Part shown: positions 12,460 through 24,980 of the stretch, piece after piece
Position numbering within the stretch: the first letter of the stretch is position 1
Layout: every line of letters begins with the position of its first letter
Assembly: GCA_026874595.1 (NCBI GenBank)
Contig: CM049313.1
Location: 45,724,659 to 45,788,658 of the forward strand
Origin: Sipunculus nudus
Taxonomy: Eukaryota > Annelida > Sipuncula > Golfingiida > Sipunculidae
Reading direction: 5' to 3'
DNA: 64,000 nucleotides
The notes under the pieces: generated by a model
The model's database searches: none
What the model was told of the DNA's origin: nothing
Seen by the model: only the letters and a program-made list of their open reading frames with translations
Translations under genes and position numbers: made by a program

Positions 12460-14792
12460 ATTATAAGAGGGTCTATTTGACTGTTTACAAGTTAAAAAGA
12501 AATCATCTTTCATTTTTCCTTTCCATGCTTTTGTGGTTAAACAACTTTGAGACAGTTTGTATGAAACATAGGATTACGCAGATCACCGAAGTTAAGAGCA
12601 AGTGCTTGCAACCATTTTCACATGGACTGTAGTAACTGTACTATGGGATACATGCCAAACAGAGTTATATTTACTGGATGCTCTAAGGACCCGTAAGGTT
12701 TTCTTGAGTCAAGCGTATCCCATGCAGAGTTCATTAACAGGTCATCCTGTTAATGTTTTAATGGTTTTTATTTGATCCCCACCTGGAATGTCAGTCCCTG
12801 CACTGGCTACTGTGATTCATACAGGCTGTGACTGTATCCCAGACAGGGCCAGATTCCTTAACCCTGAGGAGATGGACATGAAGAGAATTTATATGTGTAC
12901 ACATATAGTATGTTCCAGATCAGAGGTTACCCTCTGCACTCAGTTCACCTCTGTCACAGCAGCTGTTTTAGCAGAAAGAAAAGTTTTTGAACTTGTAACA
13001 TCAGTTTGGACAAGAGATGGTTCACACTTACTCTAGAGGTAATATTCCTGCATTTAATTGTGGTCAAGGCCAGGGTAGCGCACAGCACTGGAAGATTGTG
13101 ATTTTTGAGTCTAGGTTGAGGAGCAGTGAGATTTTTCATGGTCAGCCCGTAGCCAGGGTCAGTGCTCTGCTGGCTTAATGGTAAGACTATACCCAATAGT
13201 CATATATCACTCACTAATGAGTGTGCCTTTAGGGTTCCTATGTGTTACTCGCTCAGTACCTACAGGTAGGGGTAAAAAGAGCCAGGTTAGCAACCAGAAT
13301 AATTGGGTGTTTCCGCCCTGTCACATACTGGTTGTCCAAACTGGTATAGAATTCTGACAATGTGCATACTACTTAGTTAAGCCAGGATTAGAAAAAAAAA
13401 ATTATTTGTTTTAGTTTGCAGCCAGCAGGAATCTTGCATTTATATGATTGTGCATTTTTATAGCAGTTTCAGCATAAATCCCACACAAAGAAACATCTGC
13501 CATCCTTCAAAAATACTCCCACAAGATATTGGTTTCTTGTTCCTGCAGAAATATAGCAGAAGGAATAATGAAGCTGGTATTTCAGTTTGATCCATATTGC
13601 AGCTCACCACATATAACACAGAGGTTTAAATTTGTTTACTTAGCCTTAATCATTTAGGGAACAAATCAGCTGTCATTTGCTTTTGTATAATCATTAGGAA
13701 CTCAAACATGGAAAATCATTATTCTGCCAAGACGCTCTTGGCCTTGACCATGAATCAGCAACCATTAGAGTTTACCAATTAAGCCAAAAGACACACCAGG
13801 TCTACAGTTAAATAGTGTGTCATAGTGGCGTACAAAACTTTTGGTGCTCAACTGGGTCTCGTGTAAGATCTGAATAAAAGGATGCAATTTAATTAGACAG
13901 TGCTTGGTGAAGCACCAAAAGTTATCCCATCTTGTGTCGCATTTAGTTCTCTTATAAAAATTAACAGGAACTAACAGACAAAACTTACCATACTTATTCA
14001 GAAGTTGATCCAGGATTTTGGAAAAGGAAGGGTCCAACCAAGGAAGATTATAAAGAAACCCTTAAAAAAGGTCCCTGTGCAGATCCAGAAAGTAGGGGGC
14101 TACCAGAGCTCAGGATTAAAACAAAACTGCCAGACACTTTAAAAAGGTTGTAGTGGCTAAAATACCCTTTTTCATTTAAATTATTAGACCAGAAAAATAT
14201 TATTCAAATAGAATCAACCGTCTTCAAATCTGAATGTATTTGATCATTCTAAAGTACTACTAGTCTGTGTCTAGATCTTGCCATTATCAATAAGTATCAA
14301 TAAGATCTGTTTTTATCTCAAATCAGTGCTTAACACTTTGATGACTCTCAGTTACTTGTTATCAAAGACAGTTCCTTGCTTGGTCTTTTAAAAACTGACG
14401 CAGACAGTGCCTGAGAACCTTACCTTTTATTTTTTTTTTGTCCTTAGAATACAACTATATGAAAGCCAGGATACTATATATTTCTGTACTAACACTACAA
14501 TCCAAATAATTAAAATCATTATTTTGTTAACATACATAGCATGGATTGTCAGATATATATACGTTCAAAACATAGCTTTTCAAGATGAACCCTATTTCTT
14601 TCAGGTACTCATGGTTATCAAGGACACTACAAGTTAAGTTCATGCAACAAAGCCCAAAACTTAGCTGTAACTGCCATACACATGTAGGCTTCTAACCCCA
14701 AATCATAAATGTCAGATATCACCTGTAGGTGTCACTATAGTTAAATGGAAAAGGTTTATTGTAGTAATACAGAGCCGTATGGTTAAAGCGAC
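12460..14792. other. Unique sequence, no gene supported
   Basis: The 12780-13040 interval has raised GC and an 82-codon plus frame, but no domain was recognised and its splice boundaries are unconvincing. At 13165-13260 there is a weak tRNA A-box-like word (tggcttaatgg) with no matching B box. The rest is AT-rich and shows nothing. Confidence 0.5.
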
Positions 14793-15454
14793 ATAATCAG
14801 GAGCAATATTATGCCTGTTATTTCACAGGATTGATTCAGTTTTGCTTACATAAAAGTTATCCAGCAAAACCATCCCAGCACACAGACTCAGCACCTGGCA
14901 TAAGTGCTGTTTAACACCTTGTTATGGCTCTGCCTGTTTGTAAATACAGTCAACTGTCTGTTTACTGTAACAAGGCAGCCTGACCAGAGGTACAATTGTG
15001 AGCAGCAGGGCAATATTTTGGCAGGTACAAATTTATTTGAAAGGGAATAAGCTATTGTTCATTTTAATTCAACATGCTTTGTAGGTGATAAAGCCCTTTT
15101 AAGGTGTTGGGGCTACTGAACCCATAATCAGGAGCAATATTATGCCTGTTATTTCACACTATCAATTCAGTTTTGCTTACACAAAAGTTATCAAGCAAAA
15201 CCATCCCAGCACACAGACTCAGCACCTGGCATAAGTGCTGTTTAACACCTTGTGATGGCTCTGCCTGTTTGTAAATACAGTCACATGTCTGTTTACTATA
15301 ACAAGGCAGCCTGATCAGAGGTACAATTGTGAACAGCAGGGCAATATTTTGGCAGGTACAAATTTATTTGAAAGGGAATAAGCTATTGTTCATTTTAATT
15401 CAACATGCTTTGTAGGTGATAAGGCCCTTTAAAGGTGTTGGGACTACTGAGCCC
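14793..15454 (+). repeat. Tandem duplication, two copies of a 331-bp unit
   Basis: Copy 1 is 14793-15123 and copy 2 is 15124-15454. Both start with ataatcaggagcaatattat and end with gtgttggggctactgaaccc or its near match. They differ only at scattered positions, so the duplication is fairly recent. The unit is not one of the dispersed families seen elsewhere in the window, and no long open frame runs through it. Confidence 0.9.
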
Positions 15455-16856
15455 AAGGTCCTGGGTAGTCTTATGGAGTTGTAACTTTAAAATTGGTTAT
15501 TATAAATAAACTTTAATATAAAATACATAAAGTGACAGAAACATTCCGATCAGTAGGTATCAGGATGTATGAGGCCTATAATGGGCATTTTGAGAGAGTC
15601 AGAGAAAGATGGACCATCTCTAGCCAGGCCCTGCAGGTCTTGGCAGAGATTACCCACAATCTCTTTGCTGTAGAATAAAGTCATCCAACTGGTCTTGGAA
15701 CATTGTTAGCCACACGCAACAGTAACAGCTGTATGTGATACAGGTGGGGAGGAGGGGGACTCTCCACCCCACCTTCATATCAATAGGAACCCTGCCAGAG
15801 CCTATATAGCAAAATGATTCACTTTTAAAGAAAGTTATTCACCTGCCTTATCTGCAGAATTTATGTGATTTCTTACATACTTATGAACTGTAGGTATTTC
15901 CTGCAAAGAAAGTTTCTTATAATGCCTCTGTATAATGCCTTGTTTTTCTGCTAGCTGTTTGTCAACATATGGCTCATGTGCCCATGGTTTTTGTATAGGT
16001 GCCGCTGAAGTTTAAATTAATATCACTGGTTGCAAAGTGCCATTTGCAAAATTTTCTTGCTGCCAGATATTTCCCTGTTTAATGTGTTTGGATTATTTTG
16101 GCTGGTCCCCAACACTTTGTAAACACATGGATATATAACCAAAACAAAAGCAGGTTTATTTTAGGATCAGGGTTTTCTGGCCTAGATATTATTATGAAAG
16201 GTTCAAGAGATTATCTGCAGTTAACAGACGTCTGATGTCAGAATAGGCCTCTCCAGTGTCTTATGGACATGTTGTGGCTTTGGATTATTCTTAGATCATT
16301 TTAAAACCTACAATCCCAAATGCTTAATAATAACATAACATTCTTATAACATAGTTTTCTTTGCCCTCATTCAGTAGACAGTGCCACTGATAGGTATTCG
16401 TCTAAATTCTCAGGAAAGAATAATAACATCAGCAGCTGTTGGGCACCACTATAATTAAAACAGCAGGTTCTTTTAATGACCAGTCTCATGACAGTAAAAG
16501 CTTTAATTCTCATGGATGCAGCACCCCTGGGTGTTATTATTGGATCATTAATTAGGTTACATATGCAACAGACATCAGCTTGACCCTGTATGTAAGGCCA
16601 TCATACTGCTGACCTGGACAGTTACACTGAATTATCCCCTTTGCTGATCACCCTCTGGGATACACAATAATAGGCTGTGACCTGTAAATTGCACTGTCTA
16701 TTTATGAGGATTAAGATATTTATATGATAAGAATGATATGTTATTATAATACAACTGCGACCAGATGTAAGGTGTTTATCATCATTGGTTAGTTGGCTGC
16801 CTACTTGTTTAGTACGTTGTTAATTAGTTGGTTTTTATTCAAGTGGTAGGAACAGA
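15455..16856. other. Unique sequence, no gene supported
   Basis: A 37-codon frame from an ATG (15565-15678, plus) lies in a locally GC-richer patch and reads plausibly, but it is too short and has no recognised homology. Nothing else was seen. Confidence 0.5.
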
Positions 16857-19800
16857 TTTTTAGCGAACCTGTGAGCTTATGCGATGGTGCAGCATCGTCC
16901 GTCGTGTGTCGTGTGTTGTGCGTGGTACGTGGTGCGTCGTGCATCGTCTGTACATTAACCATAGCTATCTCAAAAACGGCGGGAGTTAGCATCACCAAAT
17001 TTTTTGCAAATGATCAGTCATCCAAAAAACTATATCGGATTTTATTTTTTTTTTTCTAACTGCATTTTCTTAGATTTTATAGGAAAAAAGCTAAAAATGC
17101 TTTCTCTGTCCAGCCAAATTATCCAATATTTCACAGAAATGATCCCTGGAACAATCTTTCTCAAGTTTGTTCGAATGGTTTCAGTTCGATGATTTTTGGC
17201 AGAGTTACAGATGGTTGAACTTTGTTAACTGTGCAAAAAAGCATTTTAAAATTTAAATCTCAGGAGCGGCTGGAGCTATCATCACCAAATTTTATGACAA
17301 TGTTGGTCACATAGATCATATCTGAAATTGAGGTATTGGTGCCGCCACCTGCATCGGCCTTTCTTGTACGGGGTCATCAGTGCCTGTAACACACTGAGGG
17401 CAACAAAAAACTTCTTCTCTGAAACCATATGGCCAAAATGTTTAATACTGCACAGAAATGATCCTAGGGTAGTGCTTTCTTAAGTTTGTTCAAATGGTCT
17501 CTTTTCAGTGACTTTTGGCCAAGTCATGGGAAGCTGAATTTAGTCATATAACAGCCCATTTTAGCTCAGTGGCTACAAAGATCTTCTTCTCAAAAACCAC
17601 TGGGCCAAATTCTTAAATCTCACACATAATTATCCTCAGATGTTGATAATTAAAGTTTGTTCAAATGGTTTTGGTTCATTGCTTTTTGGCTGAGTTACGG
17701 GAAGCCAGTTTGCTGTGTCTTCCTATATGAGTTATAAACCTGCAAAACATTTTTCGACTGATGCCACCGAAGCCAGTTTGTTAAATATTTTACAAGAATA
17801 ATCCCTACAATAATTCTTATAATAATTGTCATTAATGGTTCCACATGAATGATATTTGGCTGAATTATGGAAATTGAATTGAGTCATTTTACCATATATG
17901 TTAGCTGTGTTATGCTGTTACATCTAGCCTGGCACCATTTAATCAGCATCTGTTACATCATGCCACTAGACATTTAGATTTCAAGTTATCTTTGGTTAAT
18001 ATTGACAAGAAAGTTTTTTTTAAAAGCTTTTAAAAAATTTAGATTTATGGTTTAAGTTATTCATCATACCAGGCAATGTTACAATCATGGATATTCAGCT
18101 CTCTGTGGCTATATAAAGACAACTGTACGTGGATTATAAATTATTGGTATCCCTACTCAACTTAATTCAAGAATTTGCCATCAATGAGATATATCTTAAT
18201 TTTAATTTTGCATTCAGTATGCATCCGTAATAATTTTACATAAATTCCTGATTTCTTTTTTATAAAAAGTCAGCTGAAAAGCATTTTGTATTGGGAAAAT
18301 AAATTTCAAAGTTATTTCAAGTAGGGACAACTTTTGTGTACAGATAGCAGCACTGGGTTTACCATTGGCAGATTGCCAGTGCCTTGATGTTGGCCATTAG
18401 CCAAGATAATGTCAGCTCTATAAATAGTTTTGGCACAGTGCCAGGATTGGAAGAAGTGCAGCCAGGTAGAGGTCAAGAGTTCACTCAGTGCAGTAGCTGC
18501 ATTCTATTTATAGCTTTGGAAGACGGCTCACTGCATCATATTTGGCACCAAGGTTCAGCCTGAATCAATTTATAGCTTTGGCAGACTGCCAACTGTGTCA
18601 GATTATGCAATTGGTCAAGAGTTCACTAAGTGCAGCCAGGTACAGGTCAAAAGTTCACTCAGTCTAGCCAGGTGCAGGTCAAGAGTTCACTCAGTGCGGT
18701 AGTTTGAGGCAGCAATTTGTCACAGGTCACTCAGGGGCAACTGCCTTACTCACCTAAGCCTTGTCAGCCCAGTGCATCAAACTTTGGGGAAGTTGTCTAT
18801 GACCTGTCTATGCGTCTTTGATGGTATTCTTATTTACAAGACAGGTGGTGCCATTTACATTGACTTTTGCAGTGTATGCACCTGCTTATTTCTACAGAGG
18901 AATTTGATACATCAGCCTTAAGTTGGGCATGTTTATACATATCAGGTAGCTTTATAGTGTACAAGACTGGTGGCGCCACCTACAATAATTTTTGCACAGT
19001 GTATGTCCCTGCTTATTTCACAGGAGGGTTTGACATATCAGTCTGACATATTTATATATCTCTTTGTTGTATATAAGACTGGTGGTGCCAGCTACAATCA
19101 TTGTATTGGCCAAAACAGAGTTTTGCGGATACTATGTTTTCAGTCGGACGCCGACGCTGCTGCCATTGCTGCATAGGTTTCCGGAGAACTCCTCCATAAC
19201 CACTGGGCAGAATTTTTTAAAATTCGGAATTATGATCGGTAACATGTGAACTGCTGCACCCTCATTTTTGGTTGACCTCTGACCTTTCCTGTCTGCCCAG
19301 CGTCCATTTGTGCGTCTGTTTCCACACATAAACCCACATATCTTGGGAACCGTTTGACCGATCAGGCTAAAAATTTTGCACAAATGTAGCCCTTGGAAAG
19401 CTTTATAACATACACTAAAAATGGTGGCGCCACCTGCAACCATTTTTGCACAGCGTCCATCTGTTCATCTGCTTTGGGATTATATCACTAATATCTCAGA
19501 AGTGGTTTGACTTTTCCACCTGAAATTTTGCAGGTTTATACATCGTGGACAGCTTTCTCGATTTTATGACAGGTGGCGCCACCTACATTCACGTTTACTC
19601 TGCAGACATCCAAACTCATATCTCGGGAACCATTTGACCGATTGAGCCAAAATTTTGCATGTGTATAGATCTCACATAGCTCTTCAACATAGGCAAAACT
19701 GGTGGTACCACCTGCAACCATTAATTTTTGCACAGCATCCATCTGTTCATCTGCTTTGGGATAAAATCACTCATATCTCAGCAGTTGTTTGACTTTTCCA

Positions 19801-20466
19801 CCTGAAATTTTGCAGGTTTTTACATCCTGGACAGCTTTCTCGATTTTATGACAGGTGGTGCCACCTACATTCACGTTTATTCTGCAGACATCCAAGCTCA
19901 TATCTCGGGAACCATTTGACCGATTGAGCCAAAATTTTGCATGTGTATAGATCTCACATAGCTCTTCAACATAGGCAAAACTGGTGGTACCACCTGCAAC
20001 CATTTTTGCACAGCGTCCATCTGTTCATCTGCCTTGGGATAAAATCACTCATATCTCAGCAGTGGTTTGACTTATCCACCTGAATTTTTGCAGGTTTATA
20101 CATCCTGGACAATTTTCTCGATTTTATGACAGGTGGCACCACCTACATTCAGGTTTACGCTGCAGACATCCATGCTAATATGCAACACACCTCACTCTTT
20201 TCCCCTTGCCACTTAATCTATGCCTCACTTCACCCGTCCCACTCTGATTCCTGCGGATACACATAGTCGCTTGTCGACTACCCATATTCTAGTTTTAAAA
20301 TGTCCTAGTCTGAAACTTGCAGGTCCGAAACATCCATTTTGCTGAAATCATAATGACTTAGGTAGATATGCAGGACTTATAAGGATCAATATTAAATTTT
20401 AAAAATAAACCTCCATTCATACTCCCAATCTTTGCACAGGTTCGCATTAGGCCTGTAGGCCTTGTT
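16857..20466 (+). mobile_element. Family B Helentron-like element, longest copy, hosting a family C insertion
   Basis: The 5' end TTTTTAGCGAACCTGTGAGC is followed by a gtccgtcgtgtgtcgtg tract. The 11-mer GCGAACCTGTG (16863-16873) recurs inverted as CACAGGTTCGC at 20435-20445. The AGGCCTGTAGGCCT hairpin and TTGTT follow. Interior order: diverged cores to about 18235, a stretch of reiterated 'gttcactcag' and 'gccaggt' words (18440-18800), then short modules with ggtggcgccacc-type palindromes (18840-19100). A family C element at 19103-20296 interrupts the last part. This copy is the best reference for family B order. No transposition protein is encoded. Confidence 0.78.
19103..20296 (+). mobile_element. 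Family C element nested in family B, copy 2
   Basis: The 5' end is a decayed GTATTGGCCAAAAC paired with gttttgcggatac. Cores repeat with a period of 278-282 bp: starts at 19451, 19733 and 20011, the first two nearly identical. The 3' end holds tgcggatac, a perfect TAGTCG/CGACTA hairpin with a cttgt loop, and then CTAGT next to TTT. Two long minus-strand frames in the cores encode almost the same peptide because they translate the same repeat. They are not genes. Confidence 0.78.
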
Positions 20467-20586
20467 GTGAAAATTTGTGGAGGGTTAGGGCTAAAATCAG
20501 TTACATTTTGTAGGGAAACTTGTTCACTGTTATTATTCAGTTATTTGCGTAAATAAATAGTTCTCATGGTGAAAAGTTAATCTTAC

Positions 20587-20737
20587 CAGGGCCAGGACCA
20601 TTTACTGATATCCACACAGGGCTTAAGTCCAGGTCTGCAGGGCTTATTTTTGAAACAACCATGGAGTTGGTGAACTGTTACACACATCCCTCTAGGCTTG
20701 CATTGATTATATTTCCTGGTTCCTTTGGAGCACAACC
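20587..20737 (-). CDS. Candidate cysteine-rich exon, unidentified host gene
   Basis: Read on the minus strand, a 151-nt segment is open between a good acceptor (acctttgcag before the segment) and a good donor (CTG followed by gtaaga). It is clearly richer in GC than its flanks. The frame gives about 50 residues with six cysteines spaced roughly 7, 5, 8, 4 and 7 residues apart, plus WSW near the end. The cysteine density suggests an extracellular or secreted domain, but I do not recognise a family. EGF, kringle, chitin-binding, defensin and ShK spacings do not fit. The segment would start in phase 1 and end in phase 2. No partner exon was found in the window, so this may be chance. Confidence 0.25.
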
Positions 20738-22054
20738 CTGCAAAGGTATATATGTAGTCATTGACTGCTCTCCTACTCAAATCACATTTTCTTATTTTAT
20801 TTGCTCATTGTCAGGGATATCTAAGAAAATCGAAACATAGGAAATGTACTTCCTTCAGCATTTTAACATCAAGCCTTAAAGGCATTAAAACATATTGAAT
20901 TTGAGAGCCTCCATATCAAAGTCCAACACCAATGCTATTTTTGACACTTGTTAGGTACAAACATATTCACATTTCAGTCCCTTTTTGGGAGCATAAAGGG
21001 TCAGGGAGTAGCAAAAAAAGAGGTATTACTGGAAAAAACTCAGTTTTGATTGCTATTTTGATGGCACAGAAAACTAACAAATGTTTAATTAAAGTTTACC
21101 CATTCCAGCTCAGACACTCAATAAATGGCACTCATATTGGAAACTAGAACTTTCTGATAAGGGTAGATTTAGTGAGGTCAGACAAATTTGATTTTTATGA
21201 TATTCCTTTTTACACAGAGCAGTTCCTCTCTATAGGGACTGTTTAAGATTTTATTAAAGATACAACAGAAGTTGAGCAAGATGTTGCTGGTTAAGGGAAT
21301 GTAAAGAGTGTCAGAATTTGTCGGAAATTTACAAAGAAACGGGAAAGTGCAGTAGGAATAGTGCCAAATAGGTACATATTAGGCTCACAAAGAAATGTTT
21401 TATGCATCAAATAGGAATGCCCCCGAGGAGGCCCTAAAAAACACGTCTTTCAGGTACAGGAAGGTACATTTTCATTATTTAAGTCTTGCCTTGAACTGAA
21501 TCTGGTAATAATCAGCGTGATTCTGAATGGGGCACAATATGTGTTGTTTAGGAAAGAAATAGGGCTGTATTAATTGCTCAAGAAGAACTTTAAAAAAACA
21601 CCTTAAGTGCAAAAAGTACAAATTTTTGAAGCGTCCAAAAGTCAAAATATTCTAAACACAGTATATTATGGCAATGTCACCACTTATATTAATATTAATT
21701 TTTAAAAAGTTACAATTTCCACTGACTTTCATCAGTTACTCTTACTCTAGTTACTCAGTCCTTGTATGTATTAATATGTCAAAGTATCTGCTTAGTGGAT
21801 ATAGAGAAATAGTATATCGTGAGACATTCTCCATTAATTAAATTCAATGCTGATGACATTTTCTACCAAATGACTGTTATGAAAATACATACATCATTAC
21901 ATGAGACAGCATTTGTAAAAGTCAAGCTGATATATATTCACTGCTTGTGTTAGATGCACATGAATATACTACTGTGGATATCAAGTCAAAAATTTTGTAG
22001 CAATATTTTTGAAATATATGTATAACATTCATTAAACCATCATTCTAAGGAATG
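20738..22054. other. AT-rich unique sequence, no gene seen
   Basis: Nothing recognisable on either strand. The 71-codon plus frame at 20932-21147 has no domain features. Confidence 0.55.
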
Positions 22055-22365
22055 CAAGCCTCTGCCATGTGGAGATGCTCCCCAAACTGTGTTTGCATTC
22101 ACTTCTTGGCCCATATTCCCAAGTTCATGAATGAATGAGTGACTGTACATTTGTGAATACTCCTTGATGATGTTCCTGAATCTGGATCATGTGCCAAAGC
22201 CACACCAAAATCTAATCGATTCTTCATTGGTCCATTCCTGAAAATGCTCTGAAAATTGAACGAGCATCATTTCATTATTCCTTGAATTATGTTGTGAACA
22301 AACACACACAAAGGAGGATGAACACATACCTTCCTTGCAGAGGAAATAAATATTATAAAATTGAT
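22055..22365 (+). repeat. Dispersed SINE/LINE-tail-like repeat, copy 1
   Basis: The copy starts 'ggaatgcaagcc' and contains 'acaccaaaatctaa' followed by 'gattcttcattggtcc' and 'attcctgaaaa'. An acaaacacacacaaaggagg tract and the tail 'ccttccttgcagaggaaata' follow. The same order of words recurs at 58185-58490, which establishes it as a dispersed family. A short AC/CA-rich run followed by a fixed 3' tail is typical of invertebrate SINEs and LINE 3' ends. The class is inferred. Confidence 0.55.
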
Positions 22366-23250
22366 CCATGCTTAACTTCTTTTACCAAGCAGGACCAGGA
22401 AAGAAACAAGTTAATTCTGTTGTGGATCCAGATCAGTGTTGTGTATCCAGTAGCAGAATTTTCCCTTGGTGGAGGTATGAGCTCTACTGAGCCCAACTGA
22501 GTTTTGTTCTCTTCATGAGTGACCTGTAACAGAAGAGAATTGTTGTTATTTACAACCTCAGTTGGTATTGAACAGCTGTAGTAATATAAGGTCATGGAAT
22601 TTTTTTGTAAGGTTTTTAATATGAAATACATTTTCAAGGCCTTAAAATAATAAAATAATCACATTTTTCATAGAGAATCCTTGATTTTGAAGCAGTGAGG
22701 CTTTTTCACCATGCTTTTTTCTTCCTGGTAAAACATGGATCTGGGACAATGTTTTTTTCCTCTGCTGTCATCTCCTTCATGTCATGTGGCATGTTTTTTT
22801 TGGGGTCTCATAATACCAAATAAATTAAAATGTTGAGAGAGGCAAGATATAAATTATTTAAAACCCACTTATACTTTGTCTTTGATAACAGTTAAACTGG
22901 TCCTTGAAACTACTTTAAAGTCCTTCAGCCATTCATGTTGCAAAGTAAACTTTAATTTGTAAATGGCCTTAGTAAGAAATCTTAAAGTGCAGTTCTTGGC
23001 AGTCTTCAGATGTATGAATTAGTCTCTGTGATACCATTAATTTGTTTGTCCTGAGCACCAATTATCATATTACTTCTAGGGATTTTTTAAACTCATATCT
23101 TTTATGTGCATCCCCTAGCACACAAGAAATTATTAGGGTTTGTACAACTACCTTGGTAGTGCAACAGTCTGTATATTGATATATTACTCCAAGTGATGTA
23201 AGATGTGTTATAAAATATGGAAAATAAAGTTCATCAATGAATAATGTGTT
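22366..23250. other. Unique sequence, no gene seen
   Basis: Two short frames overlap on opposite strands (22282-22500 and 22353-22637), neither with a recognisable domain. Nothing else supported. Confidence 0.5.
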
Positions 23251-24487
23251 TTTAGCTCAGCTGACTGAAAGTCATCTGAGCTATAGCGATCACTCTTTGT
23301 CCGTCTGTCCGTCTGTCCGTCGTGCCGTCTGTCCGTCTGTCCGTCCGTTAACCAGGCACAAATCGTAACCGCTGGACCTAGAACCTTGTAACTTGGGATT
23401 CTGAGAGGTCCATAAAAAATCTCCTTGGAAACCAGAAATTAGGTCTCTGTTACCCATATCCTTCGAGCTATGTGGCCCCAAAGTACCCCCCAGAAAAGTA
23501 AAAAATTTCATACAAAAACTTCAATATCTCATTAACTACTTGACTGATGGTCATGATTTTTGGCATACATATTGATCATGAGATGTTACATCACTTCCTG
23601 CAGACTGGTGGCGCCACCTGTATTTTTCGATTTTTTTTCTCTATTTTTGAGACCTTTAAAATTGTGAACATCTGTTAACAAGGCACAAATCGTAACGACT
23701 GGACCTAGAATCTTAATTCTTGACACACTGAGAGGTCCATGAAAAATCTCCTTGGAAACCAGAAATTAGGTCTCTGTTACCCATATCCTTTGAGCTATGG
23801 GGCCCCAAAGTACCCCCCAGAATAGTAAAAAATTTCATACAAAAACTTCAATATCTCAATAACTACATCACTGATGGTCTTCATTTTTGGCATATATATT
23901 GATCATGAGATGTTCGATCAGTTCCTGCAGACTGGTGGCGCCACCTGTACTGTTTGATTTTTTACGATTTTTTCCTCTATTTTTGAGACCTTTGAGGATG
24001 CTGTCATCTGTTAGCGTGGCACAAATCGTAACGACTGGACCTAGAATCTTCATTTTCGACACACTGAGAGACCTAAGAAAAGTCTCCATGGAAACCAGAA
24101 ATTAGGTCTCTGTTACCCATATCCTTCGAGCTATGGGGCCCAAAATTACCCCCTAGAATAGTCCAAAATTTCATACAAAAACTTCAATATCTCATTAACT
24201 ACATCACTGATGGTCATGATTTTCGACATACATATTGATCATGAGATGTTTCATCAGTTTGTGCAGACTGGTGGCACCACCTGTATTTGTTCGGTTTTTT
24301 TTACGAAATTTTTCTGTATTTTTGAGACCTTTAAAGATATGAACATCTGTTAACAGGGCACAAATCATAAAAACTGGACCAAGAATCTTTATTCTTTACA
24401 CACAGGGAGACCCATGAAAAGTCTCCATGGAAACTTGAAATTAGGTCTCTGTTACCCATATTCTTTAAGCTGTATGGGTCCAAAATA

Positions 24488-24502
24488 CCCCCCCCCCCCC
24501 CC
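24488..24502 (+). repeat. C homopolymer tract in family A core
   Basis: An uninterrupted run of about 15 C expands the cccccc that sits at the same place ('agtaccccccagaata') in sibling core units. Confidence 0.9.
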
Positions 24503-24980
24503 AGAATAATGGAAAATTTGATACAAAAACTGCAGTATTTCAATAACTGCAACACTGATGGTCATGATTTTCGGCATACATATTGATCATGAGCTGTTCC
24601 ATCAGTTTCTGCAGACTGGGTGTGCCACCTCTATTTTTTTTTCAAATTTTTACGAATTTTTTTCTTTTTTTTTGAGACCTTTAAAGATGTGGTTATCTGT
24701 CAACAGGGTACGAATCGCATCAACTGGACCTAGAATCTTCATTCTTGTCATGCAAGGAGGCCCATGAAAGGTGCCTGTGGAAACTTGAAATTAGGTCTCT
24801 GTTACCCATATCCTTCAAGCTATAGGACTCCGAAGTATCCCTCAGAATAATGGACAATTTGATACAAAAACTGAAGTATCTGAACAACTAATGCAGAGAT
24901 CACCATGATTTTTTGCATGGATATTGACCATTAAGTGTTTTTATTAGTTTCTGCAGACTGGTGGAGCCAACTGTATTTTT

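Noticed and set aside
12788-13196. Opposite-strand frames of 80-82 codons in a GC-richer patch as a possible gene
   Set aside because: No recognisable domain, unconvincing splice boundaries and no conserved blocks. Kept only as unique sequence.
13165-13260. tRNA A-box-like word tggcttaatgg
   Set aside because: No B box at the right distance and no foldable arms.
19536-20003. Two minus-strand frames encoding nearly identical peptides, resembling a gene pair
   Set aside because: They are the same family C core unit read twice (280-bp tandem copies). The frame is not kept in the sibling elements at 6491 and 24981.
23357-24980. CRISPR-like regular repeats
   Set aside because: Units of 327-350 bp are similar over their full length, with no short repeat/spacer alternation, in an animal-type repeat element.
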